From IMG/VR virus record IMGVR_UViG_3300040770_000334, positions 55,659-119,658 of that record: a stretch of DNA of 64,000 nt. One strand, given 5' to 3'. Of this stretch, positions 28,029 through 37,233 are shown piece after piece (within the stretch, counting starts at the first letter, position 1; the number at the start of each line of letters is the position of its first letter). The translations under genes were made by a program, and so were the position numbers. The notes under the pieces were generated by a model. It had not been told where the DNA came from. It was given only the letters and a program-made list of their open reading frames with translations, and made no database searches. The stretch is from a virus.

Positions 28029-30387
28029 TACTGAACCACCATTGGAGATACCAGCATATGCTAAGGTAAAGGTGTATTGGGACGATACCCCAGTTAATTA
28101 TAGTAAAGAAGGTAAAGTTAAGGTTAGGAATTATTTTGCCAACAAATATGGTCTAAATAAGAATAACGTTAACGTTGTTTATCGACCAGTAAAGTATAGT
28201 GAAAATGGTGATGTTATTGAAATCACGGGTGCTGGTATTGATAACATCATGGATGTTAATTACCAAAGAGCCCTAATGAAAGAAATTATTGCTAGGGATG
28301 GTAAAACGGTTGATTTTAATAGAATAATTGCTTTAGATGATAAAGTTAATGGGGAGTTAAATGTTGATTTAAGTGCTACACAACATAGAACATGGGCGAT
28401 AAAATGGTTAATGGTTGATAATTTTTTATCTTTTGGCGAAAACAATTTTGTCCCATTTAGTAAGATTAGGGGTCTTACGGTTGTTAATTCGGTACCCCCA
28501 AATCAAGGTGGTAAAACAACTTTGACTATTGATGCAATAAAATTTTTGTTACACGGTAGTACCACTAAAACTGATAAGAATGAACAGATTTTTAACCTAT
28601 ATAGTGGTAAGGATGCGTTAATTGTTAGAGGGATGATATCAATTGAGGATGATGAACTAATTATTGAGAGAAAATTGAAACGTTCACTTAAAAAAAGTGG
28701 TGGTGGTTGGACTGTGAATAATACTGTTAATTATTATAAGGTGTTGCCAGATGGAAGTGAAGAATTACAGAATGAGGAAGATGCAAAACAAACAACTAAA
28801 AGTCTAAGAGAGGCTATTGGTAGCGAGAAAGATTTTGAGTTACTAGTGTTAGCTACTGAGAAAAATTTAGATGATTTAATTGGTCTTACGACTACTGAAT
28901 CTGGTAAGGTATTAACAAGGTTGATTGGGTTGGAAATACTTGAATTAAAAGAGGATGCTGCTAGAAAAATGCATAATGAATTCTCAAAAAAGAAAAAATC
29001 AAACCAGTATGATGTAATCACGCTTACTGACGATATAATTACACATAATGAAAAAATAGTTACTAATACTGAGTTAGAAGGTATTTTAGTTGAAAAATTA
29101 GCAACTACTAAAAACGAAATAACGGCACATAGTGTCGAGAATGACCGATTATTAAATTCTAAACAAAAAATAGATATTAATATTGTCTCGTTGGACCCAT
29201 CAAAACTAGAAAGTGAGATACTTATTATAAAAGAAAAAGGTGTCGACTTAAAAAGTAAAATATCTGATTTTACTGATAAAATAAATGGTATTGGTGTAAT
29301 CAAGTTTGATGAAGATAGACATTTGGAGTTATCGAAGGAAATTGCTGTTAATAATACAGAAATTGCGCTTAAGGTAAATGATATCTACCGACTGGAAGCA
29401 ACTATCAATGATTTAATTGCTGGTGGTGTCTGTAAATCATGTAACCGTAAATTGGACACTGTTGATAACACTGAACATATTAAAACACATCGTAAAGAGG
29501 TTGATAAAAAGGTAGCTGAAAAGTTATTATTAATCTCCGATAGGGATAATGTATTATCAGTTGAATGGGCAACGTTAGCAAATGTTAAGTCTTTAGTTGA
29601 TGAGAAGAATCGTTTAGAACTAGCTAAAGATAGAACTGAAGTTGAGATTGGGTCACTAAGGAATAAATTAGTATCTAAAATGAACGATATTAAACAGTAT
29701 AACCTAAATGTAGGTGCTATTGAGTTAAATCAGAAAATAGATTCTGAGGTTAGTATGGTTAAAACTAATTTGGCTGTTTGTGAGTATGCTAAAGATGACA
29801 CATTAATCCGTATCCAGAGAGTTCAGAATGAGCTTAAGGACCACAAGTTAAATATCGAGACTAAAACTTTATTAATTGAAACGATTAAAAAAGAAGAAGA
29901 AATTGATAAAATATTTAAGGTTTATGTTGAGTTGGTAGGTAAAAAGGGTATTAGTAAGTTAGTTCTTCGTTCAGTGTTACCAATTATTAACTCTGAGTTA
30001 CAACGGTTGTTAGATGACACCTGTGACTTTGAGGTTGAAATATTTATTGATGATAAGAATGACGTTCAATTTTTGATTAATGATGATGGTGTTAGTAGAC
30101 CGTTAAAATCAGCTAGTGGTTTAGAAAAAACAGCTGCTAGTTTAGCGTTAAGAGGTGTGTTAGGTAAAATATCAACATTACCTATGCCTAATTTCATTAC
30201 TTTTGATGAGGTTTTAGGTAAAATTGCGCCAGAGAATATTGATAAGTTGAAATCTTTGTTTGATAAAATAAAAGACATGTATGATATTGTCTTCCTTATA
30301 ACGCATAATGATTTGGTTAAAGATTGGGGTGACAACGTGTTAACTGTTGTTAAAGAAGGTCACATATCAAAAGTAACTGTTAAATAA
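28015..30387 (+). CDS. gp46/SbcC-like recombination ATPase
   Basis: This 790-residue protein has a Walker A-like loop (PPNQGGKTTLTIDAIKFLL), long coiled coils, and a central zinc-hook-like pair (CKSCNRKL). The ABC signature region is SGLEKTAASLALRG and Walker B is NFITFDEVLGKI. This is the SbcC/Rad50/T4 gp46 architecture. An extra ~130 residues precede the ATPase domain, unlike T4 gp46. The partner is the gp47-like gene upstream. Confidence 0.88.
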   Translation: MTKINTEPPLEIPAYAKVKVYWDDTPVNYSKEGKVKVRNYFANKYGLNKNNVNVVYRPVKYSENGDVIEITGAGIDNIMDVNYQRALMKEIIARDGKTVDFNRIIALDDKVNGELNVDLSATQHRTWAIKWLMVDNFLSFGENNFVPFSKIRGLTVVNSVPPNQGGKTTLTIDAIKFLLHGSTTKTDKNEQIFNLYSGKDALIVRGMISIEDDELIIERKLKRSLKKSGGGWTVNNTVNYYKVLPDGSEELQNEEDAKQTTKSLREAIGSEKDFELLVLATEKNLDDLIGLTTTESGKVLTRLIGLEILELKEDAARKMHNEFSKKKKSNQYDVITLTDDIITHNEKIVTNTELEGILVEKLATTKNEITAHSVENDRLLNSKQKIDINIVSLDPSKLESEILIIKEKGVDLKSKISDFTDKINGIGVIKFDEDRHLELSKEIAVNNTEIALKVNDIYRLEATINDLIAGGVCKSCNRKLDTVDNTEHIKTHRKEVDKKVAEKLLLISDRDNVLSVEWATLANVKSLVDEKNRLELAKDRTEVEIGSLRNKLVSKMNDIKQYNLNVGAIELNQKIDSEVSMVKTNLAVCEYAKDDTLIRIQRVQNELKDHKLNIETKTLLIETIKKEEEIDKIFKVYVELVGKKGISKLVLRSVLPIINSELQRLLDDTCDFEVEIFIDDKNDVQFLINDDGVSRPLKSASGLEKTAASLALRGVLGKISTLPMPNFITFDEVLGKIAPENIDKLKSLFDKIKDMYDIVFLITHNDLVKDWGDNVLTVVKEGHISKVTVK

Positions 30388-30395
30388 AAAAATAT

Positions 30396-30932
30396 ATGAG
30401 GTTTAGAAAATATTGTGTTATAATACTTAAAAACACGGAGAAAGCAATTGAGGAAATTGATAAAATATGTGAGGGTGTACCTAATATTTTAAATGGTGGT
30501 GGTATGATTATCGCCACCTTCATTTCGGCACTGGAACCAAAGGAAATTAATGACTGGTTTATATCTAATGAGCGTAATTTTTTATTTTTTGAGTTAAACC
30601 CAGATAGTTCTGGTTATAACATCATAAATGAAAAATTAAACACAGCACTATTCGGTTTTTTAAAAAATGATGATTTGGATTTAAAACGTGATAATTTTTT
30701 ACGTGAAATTAATCTATCGTCAGCAACAACTAATAATGTTGTTAGGGCTGTTAATGTGAAGAAGATTACCAAACCTAAAGTTGAGGTTAAGATAACAGCA
30801 ACTGATATCGCTGATATGGGTGAGGTTGAGAAACGTAAGTTATTCGATAAAATACTTGATAATGCTAACCAAAATGGTGTTATTAAATTAAGTAACTACG
30901 ATAAAAAATTGTTACAGCTACTTGCGAAATAA
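30396..30932 (+). CDS. Conserved-looking phage protein, unknown
   Basis: The protein has 178 residues and a mixed alpha/beta N-terminal domain (KYCVIILKNTEKAIEEIDKI, GGGMIIATFI, FLFFELNP). A linker follows, then a C-terminal helical part (EKRKLFDKILDNANQNG). It is eight bases behind the gp46-like gene and ends the recombination operon. I do not recognise it. Confidence 0.65.
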   Translation: MRFRKYCVIILKNTEKAIEEIDKICEGVPNILNGGGMIIATFISALEPKEINDWFISNERNFLFFELNPDSSGYNIINEKLNTALFGFLKNDDLDLKRDNFLREINLSSATTNNVVRAVNVKKITKPKVEVKITATDIADMGEVEKRKLFDKILDNANQNGVIKLSNYDKKLLQLLAK

Positions 30933-30956
30933 TTAAAAAAAAAACCAGGTTAAAAC

Positions 30957-30987
30957 TTGACTTTTGTTACTTTATGCAGTATATTTG
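30957..30987 (+). promoter_or_regulatory. Bacteroidota-type promoter for the sigma factor gene
   Basis: TTG (30957-30959) is followed after 20 bases by TATATTTG (30980-30987). The sigma factor ATG is at 31022. This is one of the best matches to TTG-N20-TAnnTTTG. Confidence 0.75.
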
Positions 30988-31021
30988 TACACAATAACAA
31001 AGATAAGTAAACAGGTTTTTA

Positions 31022-31852
31022 ATGAGTAAAAAGTATGTAAATTTTGATGCCGAGGAAAGCATTTCGAAATATTTTAAAGAAGTAAGAAAAACAAAAATGA
31101 TAACTAGTGATGAAGAAGTTATGTTAGCTAATAGAATTGGTGACGGTGACCAGAAAGCAATCGGTGAATTAGTAACTGCAAACCTTAAGTTTGTTGTGTC
31201 TATAGCTAAAGATTACCAAGGACAAGGATTGGCTTTATCTGATTTAATTAGTGACGGTAACCTAGGTCTAATGAAAGCGGCAACTAAGTTTGACCATACA
31301 AGAGGTTTTAAGTTTATATCATATGCTGTATGGTGGGTTCGACAATCGATTATTCAAGGGTTAAATGATAATGCTAGGATTGTAAGGTTACCAACAAACG
31401 TTATTCATAAATTAAGTTACCTTAAAAAAGAAATATCTAAATTTGAGTATGCTAATGAGCGTGAACCAGTTTTTGGTGAAATATTTGATAAGGAAAATCA
31501 TCCGATGCCATTATTGTCATTTCCAAAATGTGGTTCATTAAATGATGTTATAAATGAAGATGGTGATGAGTTAGCTACATTAATTGCTGATGAAGATGAC
31601 GATGATGGAACTATTATTATTGATGACAGGCTAAAAACAGAACTAGATAAAACGTTATCAATTCTTAGTGAGAGAGAAAGAGATATTATTGAACATTATT
31701 ATGGTGTTAATACTGAATGTGAACCTATGACTCTTGAGGCTATTGGTGAGAGATATGGGTTAACAAAAGAAAGGATAAGACAAATAAAAGAGAAAAGTTT
31801 AAGAAAACTTAGGTATAATGCCACAAACTTGCATAGCTTAATAAACGAATAA
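31022..31852 (+). CDS. RpoD-like sigma-70 factor
   Basis: The protein has 276 residues and resembles Bacteroidota primary sigma factors. Region 1.2 is SISKYFKEVRKTKMITSDEE. Regions 2.1-2.4 span LKFVVSIAKDYQGQGLALSD, GFKFISYAVWWVRQSIIQG and RIVRLP. Region 4.2 is EAIGERYGLTKERIRQIKEK. Region 3 is short and carries an acidic insert (ADEDDDDGT). It should direct RNA polymerase to a promoter class, perhaps the TATTTATA sites, though it could also boost host-type promoters. It is transcribed from its own host-type promoter and followed by a terminator. Confidence 0.92.
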   Translation: MSKKYVNFDAEESISKYFKEVRKTKMITSDEEVMLANRIGDGDQKAIGELVTANLKFVVSIAKDYQGQGLALSDLISDGNLGLMKAATKFDHTRGFKFISYAVWWVRQSIIQGLNDNARIVRLPTNVIHKLSYLKKEISKFEYANEREPVFGEIFDKENHPMPLLSFPKCGSLNDVINEDGDELATLIADEDDDDGTIIIDDRLKTELDKTLSILSERERDIIEHYYGVNTECEPMTLEAIGERYGLTKERIRQIKEKSLRKLRYNATNLHSLINE

Positions 31853-31873
31853 AAGGGTATATCCCTTTTTTTT
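31852..31873 (+). terminator. Rho-independent terminator after sigma gene
   Basis: AAGGG-TATA-TCCCTT followed by a run of T. The stem is short but the T run is long. Confidence 0.7.
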
Positions 31874-31894
31874 GTGTTAAAAAAAAAGAAAAAA

Positions 31895-32941
31895 ATGAAA
31901 TTAAAATTTAGTTATTTAATACTAATAATAGCTTTAGCTGTATCGTCTTGTGCTGCCTACTTTTCAGTTTGGGGGCTTAGTCAGTTATTTGCTGGCGCAA
32001 GTTTATCAGTAATCATAATGGCATCAATTTTAGAGGTTAGTAAAATAGTAACGACAACAGCTTTACATAAGTATTGGAGTCAATTAAGTAAAACATTAAA
32101 AATTTATTTAACTATAAGTGTTGGTGTTTTAATGTTAATAACCTCAGCTGGTATTTATGGGTTCTTATCTAATGCGTACCAAAAAACAGCAAACCAATTA
32201 GAAATACACGAAGGTGAGGTTGGATTGTTAGATGGTAAAAAGGGTATCTTTGAAAAAAGTATGTTGGCTAATGAAAAGATAATCGAATCAAAAACTAAAC
32301 GTTTAGATATTTTATCAAATCTAAGGTCATCACAAGAGGTAAGATTAACAGATGCTAAATCTTACTATAATAAACGTAATGTTAGAGGCGATATTACTAA
32401 TGCCGATACTGAGATTCAAAAATTGACCGCTGACATAGATTTATTAAATAATAACAATGTGATATTATCAGATTCAATTGCTAAATATAGTGTTAAAACT
32501 TTAACGTTAAAATCTAATAGTGATGTTGCTGGTGAAATAGGCCCATTGAAGTATATCTCAGAATTAACAGGCATACCAATGGCGAAGGTTGTCAACTATT
32601 TAATTCTTTTATTAATATTTGTATTTGACCCATTAGCTATTGCGTTAATTTTAATGACAAATAGAGTTTTTGAGTTAGAAAGCTCGAACTCTACGCCAAA
32701 TATAGCGATTGATGATACTACTGATGATATTACTGATACTACTGATGATACTACTGATGAGGCTGTAATTGATGCTGTAACTGATGCTGTAAATGAGGTA
32801 CCTATTGAAGGTAATAGAGGTTATTCGGTTAATATACCGAAAGCAAAGGTCAGTAACACAATTGAAAGAATTGGTTCAAATAAACTTGTTGAAAATGGTA
32901 ATAACGATAAAATTATTTTTAGAAGGGAAGGTGATTTATGA
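31895..32941 (+). CDS. Membrane protein with coiled coil
   Basis: Starting at ATG 31895 the protein has 348 residues; a GTG at 31874 lies in the terminator tail and is unlikely. There are three N-terminal membrane segments (around SYLILIIALAVSSCAAYF, ASLSVIIMASILEV and IYLTISVGVLMLITSAGIYG). A coiled-coil periplasmic or cytoplasmic part follows, then a fourth hydrophobic segment (NYLILLLIFVFDPLAIALIL) and a Thr/Asp repeat tail (DDTTDDITDTTDDTTD). Its location before the amidase suggests a lysis or envelope role. The family is not named with certainty. Confidence 0.7.
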   Translation: MKLKFSYLILIIALAVSSCAAYFSVWGLSQLFAGASLSVIIMASILEVSKIVTTTALHKYWSQLSKTLKIYLTISVGVLMLITSAGIYGFLSNAYQKTANQLEIHEGEVGLLDGKKGIFEKSMLANEKIIESKTKRLDILSNLRSSQEVRLTDAKSYYNKRNVRGDITNADTEIQKLTADIDLLNNNNVILSDSIAKYSVKTLTLKSNSDVAGEIGPLKYISELTGIPMAKVVNYLILLLIFVFDPLAIALILMTNRVFELESSNSTPNIAIDDTTDDITDTTDDTTDEAVIDAVTDAVNEVPIEGNRGYSVNIPKAKVSNTIERIGSNKLVENGNNDKIIFRREGDL

Positions 32942-33555
32942 TAATAGATGATAAAAGATATAAATTAACCACAAACAATTACTTTCTTTTTGAGAATGTG
33001 AAAACACAAATTGTTTTAGGCCATACATCTAACCACGATATGAATCATTTTGTTGGTTGGGTTAATAGGTTAAATGGTTATTATAATAAAACAGCTGCAT
33101 TCACAATAGATGCGGCTGGTTTTATTTATAAACATTTCGACCCAAAATATCAGTCAAACTATTTTGTTGATAAATCATTGAATGATAAAAGTATTGTTAT
33201 TTTATTGGAAAATGATGGCTGGGTAGAAAATAATGTAAATAATGAGTTGATTTCTTGGAATGGTGATATTTATAAGGGTATTAATTCTTTTATAGATATT
33301 AAATGGAGAGGACATGAAAAATGGTGTACGTATTCTGAAGAACAACTTAACTCAGTTAGTGAGTTAATTAAAGAGCTTGGGGATAATTTCAATATACCGT
33401 TAAAACCAATATCCCATAACACTAAACTAGAAGGGGTTAATTATGATGAGAATGTTCTATATCAGAGCAATTTAGATAAAAATTGTACATCATTAAGCCC
33501 AGCTTGGGATTGTATTAAATTAAAAAAAATAATAAAAAACAAAGACTTAAAATGA
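32938..33555 (+). CDS. N-acetylmuramoyl-L-alanine amidase-like endolysin (Amidase_2)
   Basis: The protein has 205 residues. IVLGHTSNHDM carries the first zinc-ligand His, a central beta sheet follows with IVILLENDGW (the Asn/Asp-rich active-site strand), and KPISHNTKL carries a second His. It lacks a signal peptide, so export would need a holin. Overlaps with the genes on both sides (ATGA) place it in a coupled lysis cassette. Catalysis would cleave the bond between muramic acid and the peptide stem. Confidence 0.75.
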   Translation: MIIDDKRYKLTTNNYFLFENVKTQIVLGHTSNHDMNHFVGWVNRLNGYYNKTAAFTIDAAGFIYKHFDPKYQSNYFVDKSLNDKSIVILLENDGWVENNVNNELISWNGDIYKGINSFIDIKWRGHEKWCTYSEEQLNSVSELIKELGDNFNIPLKPISHNTKLEGVNYDENVLYQSNLDKNCTSLSPAWDCIKLKKIIKNKDLK

Positions 33556-33995
33556 AAGAAATTATCAACGAACACGACATGACAAAAAAAATGATGGAAA
33601 TCATGAGAGGTGGGTTCAAAACTAGATTAATGACTGAAAATACTGAAGAAAAAACAGAGATATCACCAGTTGCTGGGGATGCAGTTTTTAATGATGAATT
33701 AACAAAATTACAAGACATAATACATCCAAGTGCTATGATAACTAATTTTAAAATTTACCCTAATGATAGAAATGTAATTATTGATGGTACTTTGCAAAGA
33801 CATGAGTCTGAGGATTCGGGTATTGATTTTAAGATGGCTTTATCAGCTGGTGAGGTGGTAACAAGTATGAAAAATCTTGATTTAACTGATGAAATTAGTG
33901 AGTTATTAAAGAAACTTAAAGGTTATTATAGTGATTTCGCAATACAGTGGTACGTTAAGGTGGATGAATATAAAAATAATAATAATGCAATTTAA
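33552..33995 (+). CDS. Unknown protein with LxE-type N-terminal segment
   Basis: The protein has 147 residues. Residues 1-30 are helical and basic (MKEIINEHDMTKKMMEIMRG then RLMTEN), followed by a beta domain (NVIIDGTLQRHESEDSGIDF). RLMTEN fits the L-x-E pattern seen in other candidate packaged proteins here. It overlaps both neighbours. A virion or lysis role is undecided. Confidence 0.6.
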   Translation: MKEIINEHDMTKKMMEIMRGGFKTRLMTENTEEKTEISPVAGDAVFNDELTKLQDIIHPSAMITNFKIYPNDRNVIIDGTLQRHESEDSGIDFKMALSAGEVVTSMKNLDLTDEISELLKKLKGYYSDFAIQWYVKVDEYKNNNNAI

Positions 33996-34398
33996 TAAAT
34001 TTAGTTTTAAGACAATAGACCTTAAAACATTATTGATACTTGTTTTAGGTGTTGCCCTAATTATTAGTTTTTTCTTTGGCCAAAAAAGTGCTGTTGATAA
34101 ACATGCTACTGAAATAAAAGCGTTACATGAAGAAAATTCACTTTTACTGGGTAGAAATGATTCGTTAAGGACTGAAATCGCTAAAAACGATGTGTTTATC
34201 GATAACGCTAATAAGGTTATAAGTAATAATAGCATTGCAACAAATAAGACTCAATTAGAGTTAAACAAGTTAAAAAATAAGAGAAATGAAATACCTAATT
34301 ATGTTAACGCTTTGTCTGCTAATGGCACAGCAAATGCATTCACAAAATACCTTAACAAAAGAACCGAGGGTAACAACGATAGTAAACTCAAAAGGTGA
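33985..34398 (+). CDS. Inner-membrane spanin-like protein (Rz-like)
   Basis: From ATG 33985 the protein has 137 residues; the longer frame from 33931 lies inside the previous gene. It has one N-terminal membrane helix (TLLILVLGVALIISFFFGQK) followed by a periplasmic coiled coil (LHEENSLLLGRNDSLRTEIA). This topology matches an i-spanin. The next gene starts inside its 3' third in another frame, as Rz1 does within Rz. The topology is seen; the lysis role is inferred. Confidence 0.6.
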   Translation: MQFNKFSFKTIDLKTLLILVLGVALIISFFFGQKSAVDKHATEIKALHEENSLLLGRNDSLRTEIAKNDVFIDNANKVISNNSIATNKTQLELNKLKNKRNEIPNYVNALSANGTANAFTKYLNKRTEGNNDSKLKR

Positions 34399-34750
34399 TA
34401 CGTTAATACAATTAAAATTATCTGATGCTAAGATAATACTTAAAGATGTTCTTGATAGAAGGGTTTTAGATAGTATGGTAAATGCTTATAGTGTGAGTGA
34501 TAGTCTAAAGACATCGACTATTATGTTACAAGTTAGTGTTATTAAAGTATTACAGGAAAAAAGTGGTAACCAACAAAAATTAATGGCTAATTTAGATAAG
34601 ATTATCACCAATAAAGATAATGAAATCGGTTTATTAAATAATGTTGTTAAAACCCAAAAAAAAGAAATAAGACACCAAAAATTTTTAAAGATTGTTGGTT
34701 TCATAACCGCTGTGGTCATACCGATAGCAATATTAATATTTATTAAATAA
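34286..34750 (+). CDS. Exported coiled-coil protein with C-terminal membrane helix, spanin-like
   Basis: The protein has 154 residues. It has a signal peptide (MKYLIMLTLCLLMAQQMHSQ, no clear lipobox), a helical middle with heptad-like spacing, and a C-terminal membrane helix (IVGFITAVVIPIAILIFIK). Its first 113 bases are nested out of frame in the upstream spanin-like gene. The layout recalls two-component or unimolecular spanins that fuse inner and outer membranes at lysis. An unrelated envelope function is possible. Confidence 0.55.
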   Translation: MKYLIMLTLCLLMAQQMHSQNTLTKEPRVTTIVNSKGDTLIQLKLSDAKIILKDVLDRRVLDSMVNAYSVSDSLKTSTIMLQVSVIKVLQEKSGNQQKLMANLDKIITNKDNEIGLLNNVVKTQKKEIRHQKFLKIVGFITAVVIPIAILIFIK

Positions 34751-35292
34751 TGAAAAGAGATAAAATAACTCAAACAAATATACCTTTGTATGACCAATAT
34801 ACTGGTGAACCTAATGCTGATTATGAGAGATTAACTGGTACCCCAAATCCATTGTTAAATACCTATACTGATTTTTCTGAACCTAAAAGGCCGAACCGAT
34901 TTATTTTTAGACTACCAGAGGAATTCAATATACATCCAATGCAAATACAATATATTGAATTACCACAAACTAAGTTTAAAAAAACAAAATTGTTGGGTTT
35001 AATACCAATAGTATCTTTAGATTTTAGTGATTTAATTGTTGGTATCGTTGAGACAACAAAAACTTCTGTGAGTAGGGATATATTCAAAATATTTAATTCA
35101 TCACCTAGTCATAGGTTTAATTGTACTCTTGAGTTACTTGGACCTACTGGAGACATATTGGAAGAATGGTTAATCAGAGATTGTGTTATTAAAGAAATTG
35201 GGTTCACTACGTTAGATTACTCAATAGATGACGTATTTACCTCTAAGCTGGTAATATCCCCAAGTATAATAGATATCAATAAATTTAAATAA
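34750..35292 (+). CDS. Tail tube/gp19-like structural protein
   Basis: The protein has 180 residues. The segment KRPNRFIFRLPEEFNIHPMQ and the final LVISPSIIDI strand recall the start and end strands of T4-type tail tube proteins. Between them lies a beta-rich core with GDILEEWLIRDCVIKEIGFT, typical of the gp19/gp54 fold. The match is by pattern only. It overlaps the previous stop by one base and is followed by a terminator. Confidence 0.5.
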   Translation: MKRDKITQTNIPLYDQYTGEPNADYERLTGTPNPLLNTYTDFSEPKRPNRFIFRLPEEFNIHPMQIQYIELPQTKFKKTKLLGLIPIVSLDFSDLIVGIVETTKTSVSRDIFKIFNSSPSHRFNCTLELLGPTGDILEEWLIRDCVIKEIGFTTLDYSIDDVFTSKLVISPSIIDINKFK

Positions 35293-35298
35293 CAATTT

Positions 35299-35320
35299 AA
35301 GCCCCTAAAGGGCTTTTTTT
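35299..35320 (+). terminator. Rho-independent terminator
   Basis: AAGCCC-CTAA-AGGGCTT followed by a T run closes the lysis/tail cassette. Confidence 0.8.
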
Positions 35321-35352
35321 GTTATTTATTTATATTTATTAATAAAAAGAAT

Positions 35353-35607
35353 ATGGACTCACAAAATAAAAAGAAATTAGCTGAAGAAGTTACTAAAACT
35401 AGTGTAGATGGTCAAATTAAGACATATATTAGTTCTAGTGAATTTAAGACTAAAATTGAGAAAATCGTTCAAGACAGGTTAAAAAATAATAAAGAACTTG
35501 AAGATAAAGTTGTTGAGATTACCAAAAATGTTCTGACTCAATTATATAAAACGTTGTGGACTAAAAGAGGTCTTTGGCAAAATAACTTAACAAATAAAAA
35601 TAGTTAA
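35353..35607 (+). CDS. Small helical protein
   Basis: The protein has 84 residues and is almost entirely helical, with alternating Lys and Glu (KIEKIVQDRLKNNKELEDKV). It is preceded by a TATATTTATTAA element similar to the late motif and is followed two bases later by the 524-residue head-type gene. No family is recognised. Confidence 0.65.
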   Translation: MDSQNKKKLAEEVTKTSVDGQIKTYISSSEFKTKIEKIVQDRLKNNKELEDKVVEITKNVLTQLYKTLWTKRGLWQNNLTNKNS

Positions 35608-35608
35608 C

Positions 35609-37183
35609 ATGGCAAAAATAAAAATAACGCAAAAACAATATGATTTATTACTTAATGAAAGTAAAAAAACGGTTAGTAGTGTGAAAAGCGTAAAAATTAC
35701 AAAAGAACAGTATAATAGATTATTTAAATCTGGTAATCTTAATGAAAACAACCAAAATATTAAATTAATAATTGAAGGTTCTGAGGGTTTTGAGAACGAA
35801 CTAAAAAAAGAGGTAACGGAGTTAATCAGATATATGTATCGTGAATCAAAAGAACTTTCAGAGTACTGGGAAGCTAATGGTTTGAGTTATGATGATATTT
35901 GTGATAATTTACTTAAAAAGGGTTTAATCGTTAAAAAAAGTGATAAATATAAATTATCAAGAACTTCTGGTAACGCACAAGGTGCTTCTAAAGCTATATT
36001 AGCTGAGTTAACTGAAATGTTGAATGGTATTGACTCTGAAGAAGAAACAGAGCCAGAAACACCCTTAGATGAAGAAGGTGGTTACCCTAGTGGTGCACAG
36101 GATGCCCCTACCGCACCATACAACCAACCAGATGGTGATGTTACTGTGCAAAATACCTCTAACGAACATAAATTAACTATTATTGGTAGTAATTCTGAGA
36201 TAGCAATTTTAGAAGGTCCAGACCAATCACAATATGCATTTTATTTTGGTGATGCCGACTTAGAAAAATTTAAACAATATGCCTCAGTTACTAGAAATTT
36301 TGATGGTAATGATGAAGATGGTAATCCAGAGTATAATTATGATGACGATTTTGATATCGATGAGGATGTATTATCTCATTTTATTAATGACAATTTAAAT
36401 TCGTTAACAATAGGTGAGGGATTAGCTGGTTGGAATGAAGAAAAAGATTTAGTAAAACTTGATGACGAATTGAAACAAGAACTATATGATGTCTATGATA
36501 AAGACCAAAATATATCATCAATACTAAGACCTAACTTGGAAGAAGAAGAAGGTCCAGCTAATGGTGTTTCAAGAGTTAAATGGGCTGATGATTATAAGGA
36601 GATTGAGCCAAAAAGGAGAACTGATAAAGAAAATTCTGCAATATTAGACAAATTGGCTTATTTATATGACCGTGAAAGACAAAGTAACCCACCAACAAAA
36701 TCACAACACCCATTACCAGAAACAACAGTTGCTGGTGGTGCTGGGGATGGCGGTTCATCTGGACCTTTCGTTGGAGTTGCTGATTTTGGAGAACAAGAAT
36801 CTATAATTAAAAGAGATATACCAGTAGTTGGTGAAACTACTACCGTTGCTAGTGTTGGTGGTCAATACGACACACCAGGATTAGCTAACATAGGTAGAAA
36901 CGGTGAATTTAAAAAAGGGCCGAAAACACAAGCACAAAGTAAAACGCAATATTCTGGCGGTGGCTTTGTTGAAACTAACGATTGTACCAAATTAAACAAC
37001 AATAAAGTTGCTCAAAATGGTGGTTGTAGTCAAGGTGCTGTCGATAATGTTGTATCGGTTAAAAAGAGTAAAGGTTCAGTTATTTCACCTTCATTGGGTG
37101 AGAATAAAATATATGAGGCTATTGCGAAAAAAACTGGTAAAACAATAGAGGAAGTAAAGAAAATAATTGATTCAAAGAAATAA
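35609..37183 (+). CDS. Acidic virion protein with N-terminal LLNES segment
   Basis: The 524-residue protein is strongly acidic. The start (MAKIKITQKQYDLLLNESKK) contains LLNES, and a second similar segment follows (VKITKEQYNRLFKSGNLNEN), so the N-terminal region looks duplicated. There are low-complexity Asp/Glu tracts (GNDEDGNPEYNYDDDFDIDE) and a Gly/Gln-rich C-terminus. Such composition fits a scaffold, internal head protein or packaged protein. The LxE pattern suggests processing by a prohead protease. The family is not recognised. Confidence 0.65.
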   Translation: MAKIKITQKQYDLLLNESKKTVSSVKSVKITKEQYNRLFKSGNLNENNQNIKLIIEGSEGFENELKKEVTELIRYMYRESKELSEYWEANGLSYDDICDNLLKKGLIVKKSDKYKLSRTSGNAQGASKAILAELTEMLNGIDSEEETEPETPLDEEGGYPSGAQDAPTAPYNQPDGDVTVQNTSNEHKLTIIGSNSEIAILEGPDQSQYAFYFGDADLEKFKQYASVTRNFDGNDEDGNPEYNYDDDFDIDEDVLSHFINDNLNSLTIGEGLAGWNEEKDLVKLDDELKQELYDVYDKDQNISSILRPNLEEEEGPANGVSRVKWADDYKEIEPKRRTDKENSAILDKLAYLYDRERQSNPPTKSQHPLPETTVAGGAGDGGSSGPFVGVADFGEQESIIKRDIPVVGETTTVASVGGQYDTPGLANIGRNGEFKKGPKTQAQSKTQYSGGGFVETNDCTKLNNNKVAQNGGCSQGAVDNVVSVKKSKGSVISPSLGENKIYEAIAKKTGKTIEEVKKIIDSKK

Positions 37184-37209
37184 CGTAACGACTTTACTTA
37201 AAAGTTAGA

Positions 37210-37217
37210 TATTTATA
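37210..37217 (+). promoter_or_regulatory. Candidate late promoter motif TATTTATA
   Basis: TATTTATA followed by TTAAAC, 16 bases before ATG 37234. The spacing is identical to that at 18869. Confidence 0.5.
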
Positions 37218-37233
37218 TTAAACCTAAAGAAAT

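Noticed and set aside
28734-29303. Minus-strand 189-codon ORF opposite the gp46-like gene
   Set aside because: It is antisense to conserved coiled-coil coding sequence, rich in Ser/Ile/Phe, and has no promoter or start context.
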